Source: Alphaproteobacteria bacterium (GTDB lineage Bacteria > Pseudomonadota > Alphaproteobacteria > Sphingomonadales > Sphingomonadaceae). Taken from it: DNA of 7,841 nucleotides. Shown one piece after another: positions 1 through 7,388 of the stretch (its first letter is position 1; each line of letters opens with the position of its first letter). Under the pieces are notes generated by a model, which had not been told where the DNA came from, did no database searches, and saw nothing but the letters and a program-made list of their open reading frames with translations. The position numbers were made by a program, and so were the translations under genes. Where the stretch lies: NCBI GenBank assembly GCA_018970965.1, contig JAGWVG010000077.1, positions 1 through 7,841 of the forward strand, read 5' to 3'.

Positions 1-397
1 TTTGGGGGAGATCGGGTGAGCCCCAACCATCCACGCCCACAAAGGCTGTCGTCACGCCTTGCGTCAGAAAGGGCAGAACCAGCCGCGCGGCGGGATCACG
101 CGATGTCAGCGCGGCATCAGCATGCGTGTGGGGATCAATAAAGCCCGGGGCAACAATCATTCCCTTGGCGTCAATGACGCGCCGGGCGGGGACATCCAGA
201 TGCGGAGCGAGGGCGACAATGCGATCCCCTGTAATGGCGACATCGCCTTCAAAGGGCGCGCCATTGCCTGAATACACGGTGCCGCCATGAATAAGCAGGT
301 CCACCGACGACGCGGCTTGTGCCGCTGCGTGTCTGGGTGCTCCGATCCCCGCCAAGAGAGTTGTAAAGGCCAAAGCTGCTGCAAGGCGTTGTTTCAT
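1..397 (-). CDS. Secreted amidohydrolase (N-acyl-D-amino-acid deacylase type), 5' part only
   Basis: This is the first 132 residues of a metal-dependent hydrolase; the rest lies beyond the left window edge. The protein opens with a basic start (MKQR), a hydrophobic stretch at about residues 5-20 and an Ala-rich end (AAAQAA, 24-29), which is a signal peptide probably cut near residue 26 or 28, so the enzyme should act in the periplasm. Then come the small beta-sandwich typical of amidohydrolases (DLLIHGGTVYSGNG, 33-46) and the strand leading to the metal site, APGFIDPHTHAD (83-94), where His90 and His92 form the HxH metal-binding pair. QGVTT at 113-117 is also typical. Family members remove acyl groups from D-amino acids or cleave related amide bonds; the true substrate cannot be told from this fragment. 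The start is supported by GGGGAG (406-411 on the minus strand), eight bases upstream. The catalytic Asp and remaining metal ligands are not in the window. Confidence 0.85.
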   Translation of the reverse strand, partial: MKQRLAAALAFTTLLAGIGAPRHAAAQAASSVDLLIHGGTVYSGNGAPFEGDVAITGDRIVALAPHLDVPARRVIDAKGMIVAPGFIDPHTHADAALTSRDPAARLVLPFLTQGVTTAFVGVDGWGSPDLPQ

Positions 398-473
398 TGC
401 GCATTCTCCCCACGCCTGTTTAGCAATCCAGCGCGGGGGATCAATTATGTTAAAGAGGCCGGCAGGCCGGGCG
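398..473 (-). other. Spacer between exporter and amidohydrolase genes; weak hairpin and -10-like box
   Basis: This 76-base spacer separates the exporter stop from the amidohydrolase start. Read on the minus strand it holds a short GC-rich inverted repeat (GGCC-TGCC-GGCC, 457-468) followed by TCTTT, which could be a weak terminator for the exporter gene. Just after it is CATAAT (442-447), a fair -10 hexamer, but no convincing -35 box lies 16-18 bases upstream. The amidohydrolase ribosome binding site (406-411) is also here. I therefore cannot say whether the amidohydrolase has its own promoter or is read through from typA and the exporter. Confidence 0.3.
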
Positions 474-1376
474 TTAGCGCGCCAGCCGCTGTGCTACCCG
501 TGGCCAGAGGATGGAGAGGATGAGCCCGCCCATCACCAAAGCCGCGGCCATAATCTTCCAGACCTGCATCGGCTCTGCCAAGATCAGCGTGGACGAGAGC
601 ATCCCAAATACTGGCACAAGCAGCGCTAACGGCGCGACTTGCGCCGAGGGGTGGCGCGACAGCAGCCAGCCCCACATGGCATAGCCAAACATTGTATTGC
701 CCACTGATTGCCACCCAACAGCCGCCCAAGCGCTCAGCGGTGCGTGGGCGAGGCTGGAAACAATGGCGTCCGCCCCTTCCGTCGCAAAGGCAAGGGCGAA
801 GAGCGGCGGAATGGCAAAAAGGCTGGCCCACACGACATAGGACAGCATGTTAATCTGCCCCGCTGCGCGCGAGACCATATTGCCGCTGGACCAGCTGATT
901 GCGGCACCAATGACCAAGGCGATCCCCAAGGGCGAGGTGTGCCCATCGGTATGCGTCAGGATAACGCTTAGGCCCGCTAGCGCGAGGGCAAGTGCCACAA
1001 TTTGGAACAGGCGGACGCGCTCTTTATGCAAGATCAGTGAAAACAGGATGGTGAAGATCACCTGTGTCTGGACAACCAGCGAGGCAAGGCCCGGCGTGAT
1101 ATGGCCCTTCATCGCAATGAAGAGCAGGCCAAATTGCCCGCCGCCAATCAAGACGCCATAGGTCGCCAAATTGCGCCACGCGACTTTGGGCCGCGGCAGG
1201 AAAAGCGCGGCCGGGAAAAAGGCGAAGGTATACCGCAGCGCCGCCAGCAACAGCGGCGGAAAACTATCCAGCGCGATGCGGATGATAACGAAGTTGGAGC
1301 CCCAAACGGCCATGACCAGCACGGCCGCCAGCAGGTGCAAGCGGGGCAGCCCCGCAGAGCTATGCGGGGCTGACAT
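474..1376 (-). CDS. EamA/RhaT-family (DMT superfamily) exporter
   Basis: This is a 300-residue inner-membrane protein with about ten hydrophobic helices in two homologous halves, the standard size and layout of drug/metabolite transporters. First-half landmarks are AVWGSNFVIIRIAL (23-36), the PPLLLAALRYT segment (40-50) and the RPKV loop (62-65). Second-half landmarks are ISWSSGNMVSRAAG (160-173) and QVAPLALLVPVFGMLSS (246-262). From memory these resemble Escherichia coli EamA, an exporter of O-acetylserine and cysteine pathway metabolites, but the substrate here is unproven. The chosen ATG (1374-1376) starts one base after the typA stop (TAA-T-ATG) and has no clear ribosome binding site, which suggests translation coupled to typA by reinitiation. 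An in-frame ATG at 1418 would add 14 Arg-rich residues and overlap typA by 41 bases; I think it less likely because the added residues look like out-of-frame typA. The stop is TAA at 474-476. Confidence 0.88.
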   Translation of the reverse strand: MSAPHSSAGLPRLHLLAAVLVMAVWGSNFVIIRIALDSFPPLLLAALRYTFAFFPAALFLPRPKVAWRNLATYGVLIGGGQFGLLFIAMKGHITPGLASLVVQTQVIFTILFSLILHKERVRLFQIVALALALAGLSVILTHTDGHTSPLGIALVIGAAISWSSGNMVSRAAGQINMLSYVVWASLFAIPPLFALAFATEGADAIVSSLAHAPLSAWAAVGWQSVGNTMFGYAMWGWLLSRHPSAQVAPLALLVPVFGMLSSTLILAEPMQVWKIMAAALVMGGLILSILWPRVAQRLAR

Positions 1377-1377
1377 A

Positions 1378-3198
1378 TTACGCCGCTTCGGACGAGCGCT
1401 TGGCGCGCTTGCGCTCATGCGGATCGAGATGAACTTTGCGCAGGCGGATGTTCTGCGGTGTCACTTCGACCAGCTCATCATCATCAATATAGGCAATCGC
1501 CTGTTCCAACGTCATGCGCTTGGGCGGGGTCAGGCGGATGGCATCATCCTTACCGCCCGAGGCGCGGAAGTTGGTCAGCTGCTTTGACTTCATCGGGTTG
1601 ACTTCAAGGTCATCCGTCTTGGCGTTTTCGCCAACAATCATGCCTTCGTACAAAGCCTCACCTGGCGAAACGAACAGAATGCCACGCTCTTCAAGCGGGC
1701 CAAGCGCATAAGCATTGGCTTCGCCTGCGCCGTTGGAAATCAGCACGCCATTTTTGCGGCCTTCAATCGGGCCTTTGTGCGGTCCGTATTTCTCAAACAG
1801 GCGGTTCATAATGCCCGTGCCGCGCGTGTCCGACAGGAATTCGCCATGATAGCCAATCAGCCCGCGTGACGGGGCTGAGAAGGTGATGCGCGTCTTGCCG
1901 CCGCCCGAGGGGCGCATATCAGTCATTTCGGCTTTGCGCATGTTCATCTTATCGATGACGGTGCCCGAATATTCATCATCCACGTCGATGACGACAGTTT
2001 CATAAGGCTCAGTGCGGGCGCCATTTTCTTCACGGAACAGCACGCGCGGACGCGAAATGCCAAGTTCAAAGCCTTCACGGCGCATGGTTTCAATCAGAAC
2101 GCCCAATTGAAGTTCGCCACGGCCGGCAACTTCAAAGCTATCTTTATCGGCGCTTTCCGTCACGCGGATGGCGACGTTTGATTCTGCTTCGCGGAACAAG
2201 CGGTCGCGGATCATGCGGCTTGTGACTTTGCTGCCTTCACGGCCCGCCATGGGCGAGTCATTGACGGCAAAGCGCATGGAGAGCGTTGGCGGATCAATGG
2301 GTTGCGCAGCAATGGGGTCGCTCACGCTGGTGTCTGCAATGGTGTTTGCCACGGTTGCCGTGGTGAGACCTGCAATCGATACAATATCGCCGGCCTTGGC
2401 TTCATCCACCGGCACACGCTCCAACCCGCGGAAGGCAAGGATTTTCGAGGCGCGGCCTTGTTCAATGACATTGCCATCTTGGTCCAGCGCGTGGATTGGC
2501 ATGTTGACCTTCAACGTGCCGCTATCAATGCGGCCGGTGAGGATGCGGCCCAAGAAATTGTCACGATCCAAGAGCGTGACGAGGAACTTGAAAGGACCAT
2601 CTTCATCCGCCTTGGGTTCGGGCACGTGCTTCACGATGGTTTCAAACATCGGCTCCAGCGTGCCATCGCGCAGCGTGGGGTCGGTATTGGCATAGCCATT
2701 GCGGCCCGAGGCGTAGAGGACAGGGAAATCGAGCTGCTCATCCGTCGCATCAAGCGAGACGAACAAGTCAAACACTTCGTCCAACACTTCCTGAATGCGC
2801 TCATCCGGGCGGTCAATTTTGTTGACGACGACGATTGGACGCAGGCCAAGTGCCAATGCCTTGCCGGTTACGAACTTGGTTTGCGGCATCGCGCCTTCGG
2901 ACGAATCGACGAGCAGAATAACGCCATCGACCATTGAAAGGATGCGCTCGACTTCGCCACCAAAGTCGGCGTGGCCGGGCGTATCAACAATGTTGATGCG
3001 CGTGCCGTTCCAGTCCACCGAGGTGCACTTGGCCAAAATGGTAATCCCGCGTTCTTTTTCGAGATCGTTCGAATCCATCGCACGCTCTTCCACGCGCTGA
3101 TTGTCGCGGAAGGTGCCCGATTGGCGGAAAAGCTGGTCAACAAGGGTCGTTTTGCCATGATCGACGTGCGCGATAATGGCCACGTTACGGAGGCTCAT
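1378..3198 (-). CDS. typA: Translational GTPase TypA/BipA
   Basis: TypA (BipA) is a GTPase of the EF-G/LepA group that binds the ribosome and supports ribosome assembly and growth under cold or other stress. The 606 residues match the usual family length. The G domain is complete: G1 AHVDHGKT (10-17), the LEKERGITI signature with G2 (46-54), G3 DTPGHADF (72-79), G4 NKID (126-129) and a G5-like ASGR (163-166). His76 in DTPGH is the residue expected to help GTP hydrolysis. EF-G-like beta-barrel and alpha/beta domains follow, with typical stretches such as [20 protein letters not shown] and [31 protein letters not shown] in the second half, then the TypA-specific C-terminal domain ending in a basic tail ([10 protein letters not shown]). 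The start gives the family-standard [19 protein letters not shown]; the ribosome binding site is weak (AGAG about nine bases upstream). The exporter gene follows one base after the stop. Confidence 0.97.
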   Translation of the reverse strand: MSLRNVAIIAHVDHGKTTLVDQLFRQSGTFRDNQRVEERAMDSNDLEKERGITILAKCTSVDWNGTRINIVDTPGHADFGGEVERILSMVDGVILLVDSSEGAMPQTKFVTGKALALGLRPIVVVNKIDRPDERIQEVLDEVFDLFVSLDATDEQLDFPVLYASGRNGYANTDPTLRDGTLEPMFETIVKHVPEPKADEDGPFKFLVTLLDRDNFLGRILTGRIDSGTLKVNMPIHALDQDGNVIEQGRASKILAFRGLERVPVDEAKAGDIVSIAGLTTATVANTIADTSVSDPIAAQPIDPPTLSMRFAVNDSPMAGREGSKVTSRMIRDRLFREAESNVAIRVTESADKDSFEVAGRGELQLGVLIETMRREGFELGISRPRVLFREENGARTEPYETVVIDVDDEYSGTVIDKMNMRKAEMTDMRPSGGGKTRITFSAPSRGLIGYHGEFLSDTRGTGIMNRLFEKYGPHKGPIEGRKNGVLISNGAGEANAYALGPLEERGILFVSPGEALYEGMIVGENAKTDDLEVNPMKSKQLTNFRASGGKDDAIRLTPPKRMTLEQAIAYIDDDELVEVTPQNIRLRKVHLDPHERKRAKRSSEAA

Positions 3199-3285
3199 GC
3201 GGATCTCTAATGGAGGAAGGTTGCGGTTCAGCCGCGGCCCCTAGCCTAATTTGTGCGATGCGGCAAGCTAAGCTAGGACAAGTCC
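3199..3285. promoter_or_regulatory. Divergent spacer between typA and transporter, with imperfect inverted repeat
   Basis: These 87 bases separate two genes read in opposite directions, so they must hold the start signals of both unless distal promoters exist. On the plus strand TTGCGG (3221-3226) and CCTAAT (3245-3250), 18 bases apart, are a possible but weak sigma-70-type promoter for the transporter. No good box pair is evident for typA. An imperfect inverted repeat has left arm CCTAGCCTA (3240-3248) and right arm TAAGCTAGG (3269-3277): eight of nine pairs with a 20-base loop. The right arm overlaps AGGA (3275-3278), the ribosome binding site of the transporter. A small GCGG/CCGC hairpin (3223-3235) lies in what would be the typA leader. 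All assignments are by eye. Confidence 0.4.
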
Positions 3286-4239
3286 ATGTTGGCACGCCTT
3301 ATTCCCGATCGGTTCATCCTGATGCTGTTGGGCACAATTGCCCTTGCAAGCCTGCTCCCTGTGCGGGGCAGTGCGGTGCCACTTGTCTCGGCAATTGCAA
3401 ATGCCGCGATTTTCAGCCTGTTTTTCTTTCACGGCTTGCGCATCGCGCATGAGGCCGTGTGGGCGGGCCTGCGCCATTGGCGGCTGCAATTGGCCGTGCT
3501 GGGTTTTGTATATGGCGCGATGCCGGTATTGGGCTTTGGCCTATCGCGGCTGATGCCGCAGGCGGTGCCGCCTGAGCTTTGGCTGGGCATCTTCTTCCTC
3601 TGCGCCTTACCATCCACCGTGCAGGCCGCAATTGCTTCTGCTTCGATGGCGCGGGGCAATGTGGCCGCGTCGGTTATTGCGGCCGCGCTGTCTAACTTAT
3701 CGGGCGTGGTGCTAACCCCGCTGCTTTTGGCGGCGCTTGCGGCCACCAGTGGGGCCGGTGGCGATCTGTCGGCGGTCGGGCGTATTGCCACATTGCTGCT
3801 GCTGCCTTTTGCCCTTGGGCAGCTGGCCCGGCTGCGGTTGGCGACATGGGCAGAGCGCAACAAAGGGTGGATTGGTCGGCTGGATCGCACAACCATTCTC
3901 ATCACCGTATATGTCGCCTTTAGTGCAGCTGTGGTGGATGGCTTATGGCACAAGCTGGGCGCAGAAGAGATGGCGCGGCTGCTTGGCCTGATCTGTCTCT
4001 TGCTGGCGCTCGCCTTTGCCGGCAGCTGGGCGCTTGGTCGCGCGCTGGGCCTGTCGCGGGAAGACCGAATTACACTGCTTTTTTCAGGGGCGCACAAGAG
4101 CTTGGCAACAGGTGCGCCCATGGCGCGCATCCTGTTTCCGGCGGCGCAAGCCGGGCTGATCGTGCTGCCACTGATGCTCTACCACCAACTACAACTCACA
4201 GTTTCTGCATGGATTGCCGCACGCATCGCACGAAATTAA
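3286..4239 (+). CDS. Bile acid:sodium symporter-like (SLC10A7/YfeH type) membrane transporter
   Basis: This 317-residue protein is hydrophobic almost throughout, with nine or ten likely helices, and fits the SBF-like branch of the BASS superfamily that includes vertebrate SLC10A7, yeast RCH1 and bacterial YfeH. Supporting landmarks are FFFHGLRI (46-53) after helix 2, FLCALPSTVQAAIASASMARGN (104-125), which is the family crossover region, ALSNLSGVVLTPLL (134-147), and the strongly diagnostic SGAHKSLATGAPMA (267-280), equivalent to the KKSLASGVPMA motif. The bacterial substrate is not established; SLC10A7 and RCH1 are linked to calcium handling. AGGA (3275-3278) sits seven bases before the chosen ATG, and the product starts MLARLIPDRF with helix 1 directly after. 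It diverges from typA and lies 37 bases upstream of the glycosyltransferase gene, so it may lead that operon. No signal peptide is seen. Confidence 0.88.
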   Translation: MLARLIPDRFILMLLGTIALASLLPVRGSAVPLVSAIANAAIFSLFFFHGLRIAHEAVWAGLRHWRLQLAVLGFVYGAMPVLGFGLSRLMPQAVPPELWLGIFFLCALPSTVQAAIASASMARGNVAASVIAAALSNLSGVVLTPLLLAALAATSGAGGDLSAVGRIATLLLLPFALGQLARLRLATWAERNKGWIGRLDRTTILITVYVAFSAAVVDGLWHKLGAEEMARLLGLICLLLALAFAGSWALGRALGLSREDRITLLFSGAHKSLATGAPMARILFPAAQAGLIVLPLMLYHQLQLTVSAWIAARIARN

Positions 4240-4276
4240 TCGATCTCACAAACGAACAGGGCTAGAGGGCCGGCTT

Positions 4277-5203
4277 ATGACTGCCAAAGAGCATCCTCGC
4301 GTCGCTGTGCTTTTGCCCTGCTATAATGAAGCAGCGGCGATTGGCCAGACGATTGCTGATTTCCGAGCTGCGCTGCCGGACGCCGTGATTTATGTCTATG
4401 ACAATAATAGCGCTGATGCCACCGCTGACATTGCTCGTGCGGCAGGCGCTATCGTTCGGACAGAGCGGATGCAGGGTAAGGGCCATGTTGTCCGCCGCAT
4501 GTTTGCTGATGTGGACGCCGATATTTACGTGATGGCCGATGGTGATGCGACTTATGAAGCCGCGGCGGCGCCCGGCTTGATTGCGCTGCTGCGTGACGAA
4601 CAGCTCGATATGGTTGTCGGCGCACGCAAATCAGAAGTTGAAGCCGCCTATCGCCCGGGACATCGCTTGGGCAATAAATTGCTAACGGGCATGCTTGCTT
4701 GGCTTTTTGGGCGGACATTCACCGATATTCTCTCGGGCTATCGTGTGTTTTCGCGGCGCTTTGTGAAGAGCTTTCCAGTTCTTTCGGAAGGCTTTGAGAT
4801 TGAGACAGAAATCAGCGTCCATGCGCTCGAATTGCGGATGCCTGTGGCCGAGCAGGTGACAGCCTATGCTGCCCGGCCTGAAGGGTCGGAATCAAAGCTC
4901 AACACCTATCGTGATGGCTGGCGCATCTTGATGATGATCCTCACCTTGTTCCGCGTCGAAAAGCCGTTGGCCTTTTTCGGTTTGATTGGCGGCGGGCTTG
5001 CCGGGCTGTCCATCGGGCTGAGCATTCCCTTGTTTCTCACCTATTTTGAGACGGGGCTGGTGCCGCGTTTCCCGACCGCGATTTTGGCAACCGGCATCAT
5101 GTTGCTTGCCTTCCTTAACGGGTTTTGCGGGTTGATCCTCGACACAGTGGTGCGGGGACGGCGCGAGATGCGCCGGCTGGCCTATCTTGCTGTGCAAAGC
5201 TGA
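4277..5203 (+). CDS. Membrane-anchored GT2 glycosyltransferase (polyprenyl-phosphate type)
   Basis: This is a family 2 glycosyltransferase of 308 residues. The GT-A fold begins with VAVLLPCYNEAAAIG (9-23), continues with the nucleotide-binding DNNSADAT (42-49) and GKG (67-69), and has the metal-binding DGD at Asp88-Asp90 (MADGDATYEAAAAPG). LSGYRVFSRRFVKSFP (152-167), EGFEIETEIS (171-180) and RPEGSESKLNTYRDG (200-214) are the acceptor-side signatures shared with dolichol-phosphate-mannose synthase and GtrB-like enzymes. Two membrane helices follow, about 231-257 and 265-291, so it sits on the inner membrane with its catalytic domain in the cytoplasm. It probably moves a sugar from a nucleotide sugar to a polyprenyl phosphate; sugar and final glycan are unknown. 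AGAGGG (4264-4269), seven bases upstream, decides the ATG at 4277. An in-frame ATG at 4214 would overlap the transporter and add 21 residues unlike the family. The next gene starts six bases after the stop. Confidence 0.92.
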   Translation: MTAKEHPRVAVLLPCYNEAAAIGQTIADFRAALPDAVIYVYDNNSADATADIARAAGAIVRTERMQGKGHVVRRMFADVDADIYVMADGDATYEAAAAPGLIALLRDEQLDMVVGARKSEVEAAYRPGHRLGNKLLTGMLAWLFGRTFTDILSGYRVFSRRFVKSFPVLSEGFEIETEISVHALELRMPVAEQVTAYAARPEGSESKLNTYRDGWRILMMILTLFRVEKPLAFFGLIGGGLAGLSIGLSIPLFLTYFETGLVPRFPTAILATGIMLLAFLNGFCGLILDTVVRGRREMRRLAYLAVQS

Positions 5204-5209
5204 TCGCTC

Positions 5210-6712
5210 ATGCCAGTTGCTCTCATAAAGCCAGGTGCTGAGCGCCTGCTCTGGCTGGCGTTGGCTGCGCTTTCGGCGCTGCCCTTCCTTGTCGCGCCAA
5301 TCCCTGTGCTGCCCGACTTGTTTACGCATATTGGCCGCTATCATGTGATGATCCATCAGGCCGATCCGTGGTTGCGCCAATATTACGCTTTTGATTGGCA
5401 TATTTTGGGCAATTTGGGGGTCGATCTCCTGATGGCCCTTTTGGGCCCGGTTTTGGGGACGGAGCGCGCAGCCATTTTTATCACGGGCTGTATTCCGCCC
5501 GTTATGATCTGGGGGCTGTATCGGCTTGCGCGGGCGCGTTTCGGCGATGTGCCACCGCCCGCTTATTTGGCACTTCTGCCCGTTTATAGCTTCACCTTTT
5601 TCCATGGTTTTGTGAATTATTGGCTGGCTGTCGCGCTGGTCTTTCATGTGGCTGCCTCTTGGCTGTCGGTGCGGGAAAAAGGCCCCTGGGCCCGCTTTGC
5701 CTTCGCGCTGGTTGCAGGGCTTGTGGTTTGGCTGTGCCACACCTCAGCATGGGGTATTTTGGGTGTTCTGATCGCGGCGATTGAGTTTGACCAAAGAGTT
5801 AATTGGCGGCGTTTTATTTGGGGGATGGTCCCATGGTCTGCGCCAATGTTGCCCATGATGATTTGGCGCAACACCAAAGGCGGTGGGGAATTGTTTAGCC
5901 GCTGGAATATTCAGGAAAAACTCTCAGGCGTGATCAACCTGCTTCGCGCAGAATGGGAGATTTTCGATATTGCCTCGGTGGTGGCGCTGGCGCTGATACT
6001 GGTTTGGCTGTGTGTCAGCCGCCACATGCGTCGCGATCGTGCTTTCATGCTGTGCGCGCTGGGCCTTTTGGGGTTGTCCATTGTGTTGCCCTCCACAGTG
6101 CTGAGCTCTTATTTTGCCGATGTCCGCCTTTACGCGCCGGCTGTGATGATTGCATTTTTGGGCATCACAGCTGTGCCGCAGCGCTTTGCGCGGCCGCTGC
6201 TGATTTTGGCCGTGGCGTGGTTCGGGCTGCGCACGGCGGAAACGGCCATTGGTTGGACGCAGCGCGGCACAGAGATGTCGCAAGATTTGGCCGCGTTGGA
6301 CAAAGTGCCGATGGGCGCAAGGATCGCGGTTTTGGGCCATAGCAGCGAATGCGGCGTTTGGCCGCTGGGCGGGCGCAGCCATGCTGCCAGCCTTGCCATC
6401 CCGCGGCGCCATGCTTTTGTGAATACGGAATGGGATATTCCCGGTCAGCACTTGATGCAGCCCATTTATAATCTGGGTCGTGGTTTTAACGATGCCGAGT
6501 CAGCAGAACTGTTTAATCCGGTTTATGGCTGCCCTGGTTACCGCGTGAGAACCTTTTTGAGGTTCCTGCCACGAGACAGGTTTGATTTTGTATGGATTTG
6601 GGAAGCTGATGCCCCGCCAAGTGCGCTTCACTGGCTGATCCCGCTCTATACAGGCCCGACATCACGGCTTTATGCCATCCGTAAATCGACCTCGCCCCGA
6701 TCAGGGGGTTGA
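5210..6712 (+). CDS. Polytopic membrane protein of unknown function, possible GT-C-like transferase
   Basis: I do not recognise a named family. The 500 residues contain a membrane domain to about residue 340 with roughly eight to ten helices, then a hydrophilic C-terminal region (about 350-500) with two cysteines (Cys381, Cys441) that may face the periplasm. After the first helix comes [14 protein letters not shown] (34-47), placing Asp36, His40, Arg43 and His45 in the first outer loop, where GT-C glycosyltransferases carry catalytic acidic residues. Other charged spots next to helices are FHGFVNYW (131-138), CHTSAWG (176-182) and [11 protein letters not shown] (300-310), a DxR motif. GT-C enzymes use polyprenyl-phosphate sugars, which fits the GT2 gene six bases upstream. 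There is no clear ribosome binding site, so translation is likely coupled to that gene. An O-antigen ligase or a flippase-like role is possible. Gene call strong, function a guess. Confidence 0.85.
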   Translation: MPVALIKPGAERLLWLALAALSALPFLVAPIPVLPDLFTHIGRYHVMIHQADPWLRQYYAFDWHILGNLGVDLLMALLGPVLGTERAAIFITGCIPPVMIWGLYRLARARFGDVPPPAYLALLPVYSFTFFHGFVNYWLAVALVFHVAASWLSVREKGPWARFAFALVAGLVVWLCHTSAWGILGVLIAAIEFDQRVNWRRFIWGMVPWSAPMLPMMIWRNTKGGGELFSRWNIQEKLSGVINLLRAEWEIFDIASVVALALILVWLCVSRHMRRDRAFMLCALGLLGLSIVLPSTVLSSYFADVRLYAPAVMIAFLGITAVPQRFARPLLILAVAWFGLRTAETAIGWTQRGTEMSQDLAALDKVPMGARIAVLGHSSECGVWPLGGRSHAASLAIPRRHAFVNTEWDIPGQHLMQPIYNLGRGFNDAESAELFNPVYGCPGYRVRTFLRFLPRDRFDFVWIWEADAPPSALHWLIPLYTGPTSRLYAIRKSTSPRSGG

Positions 6713-6739
6713 ACTTTTCGGTTCAAAGCCGAACATAGG
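6709..6739 (+). promoter_or_regulatory. Possible clpP promoter/operator: GAAC-GTTC-GAAC array
   Basis: The 55-base spacer ahead of clpP opens with three alternating half-sites, GAAC (6711-6714), GTTC (6721-6724) and GAAC (6731-6734), each exactly ten bases after the last. The first overlaps the stop codon of the membrane protein gene. TTGAAC (6709-6714) could serve as a -35 box, with a poor -10 around ACATAG (6733-6738). TTGAA followed by CATA also faintly recalls a heat-shock sigma factor promoter, which would suit clpP. The same bases can form a small RNA hairpin (TTCGG 6717-6721 with CCGAA 6729-6733), but no T-run follows, so it is not an intrinsic terminator. Promoter assignment is weak; the symmetric array itself is plain to see. 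Confidence 0.25.
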
Positions 6740-6767
6740 GGCTAAGACTCAAAGCAAAGGACAGTTC

Positions 6768-7388
6768 ATGCATCCGCACGACGCGTTGATCCCCATCGTT
6801 ATCGAACAATCGAACCGGGGGGAGCGTAGCTTCGACATTTATTCCCGCCTGCTGCGCGAGCGCATCGTTTTTGTGACGGGCGGTATTGAGGACAATATGG
6901 CCTCGGTCATTGTGGCCCAGTTGCTGTTCCTCGAGTCGGAAAACCCGAAGAAAGATATCTGGATGTACATCAACTCGCCGGGCGGGGTGGTGACAGCTGG
7001 CATGGCGATCCATGATACGATGCAATATATTCGGCCCAAAGTGGGCACTGTTTGCGTCGGTCAGGCGGCCTCGATGGGGTCGTTCCTTCTTTCCGCGGGC
7101 GAGCCGGGCATGCGCGTTGCGATGACCAATTCCCGTATCATGATCCACCAGCCATCAGGCGGGGCGCAGGGTCAGGCAACAGATATTGCCATTCAGGCGC
7201 AGGAAATTCTGCGGATCCGCGCAAGTATGAACAGCTTATATTCAAAATATACTGGCAAGGATATTGAAACGATTGAAAAGGCGATGGAGCGTGACAACTT
7301 CATGACAGCTGAAGAAGCCAAGGCCTTTGGTCTGGTTGATTCGGTGTTTGATAAGCGCCCAGTTGTCGAGGAAGACGCGCAAGGCTGA
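6768..7388 (+). CDS. clpP: ATP-dependent Clp protease proteolytic subunit ClpP
   Basis: ClpP is the serine peptidase that forms two stacked seven-membered rings and degrades proteins fed in by ClpX or ClpA in the cytoplasm. The 206 residues are the normal length. The catalytic triad is complete: Ser102 in [11 protein letters not shown] (98-108), His127 in MIHQPSGG (125-132) and Asp176 in ERDNFM (174-179), with the same spacing as the E. coli triad. The oxyanion loop region YINSPGG (67-73) and the N-terminal ring-forming [17 protein letters not shown] (20-36) are standard. The ATG at 6768 follows AAAGGA (6756-6761) by six bases and gives the usual start before LIPIVIEQ; the upstream in-frame ATG at 6672 lies within the membrane protein gene and adds a stretch unlike ClpP. 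clpX follows 89 bases downstream. Confidence 0.98.
   Translation: MHPHDALIPIVIEQSNRGERSFDIYSRLLRERIVFVTGGIEDNMASVIVAQLLFLESENPKKDIWMYINSPGGVVTAGMAIHDTMQYIRPKVGTVCVGQAASMGSFLLSAGEPGMRVAMTNSRIMIHQPSGGAQGQATDIAIQAQEILRIRASMNSLYSKYTGKDIETIEKAMERDNFMTAEEAKAFGLVDSVFDKRPVVEEDAQG

Noticed and set aside
445..831. Minus-strand open frame of 128 codons within the exporter gene
   Set aside because: It is another frame of the same strand as the exporter, with no domain, while the exporter frame has the full transporter pattern.
2168..2695. Second plus-strand open frame of 175 codons inside typA
   Set aside because: Ser/Arg-rich shadow of typA in another frame with no motif.
2302..2937. Open frame of 211 codons on the plus strand inside typA
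   Set aside because: It is antisense to the conserved GTPase region of typA and its product has no recognisable domain; the typA reading explains the bases.
3429..4130. Open frame of 233 codons on the minus strand opposite the transporter
   Set aside because: Ser-, Ala- and Arg-rich low-complexity product antisense to a clear transporter gene; no motif and no ribosome binding site of note.
4214..4276. Longer glycosyltransferase starting at the in-frame ATG at 4214
   Set aside because: It would overlap the transporter gene and add residues not typical of GT2 enzymes; AGAGGG at 4264-4269 supports the ATG at 4277.
4892..5740. Open frame of 282 codons on the minus strand across the GT2 / membrane protein junction
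   Set aside because: Its product is rich in Gln, His, Arg and Lys without any fold-like pattern, as expected for the antisense of hydrophobic membrane-protein codons. Both genes on the plus strand are well supported.
6717..6733. Intrinsic terminator between the membrane protein gene and clpP
   Set aside because: The stem is only five or six pairs and is followed by CATAGGGG rather than a T-run.
6711..6734. LexA (SOS) box ahead of clpP
   Set aside because: The GAAC/GTTC words are separated by six bases in alternating orientation; alphaproteobacterial LexA sites are direct GTTC repeats with seven bases between. The spacing and orientation do not fit.
6672..6767. Longer ClpP starting at the in-frame ATG at 6672
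   Set aside because: The extra 32 residues lie mostly inside the upstream gene, look unlike ClpP, and a good ribosome binding site (6756-6761) sits right before the ATG at 6768.
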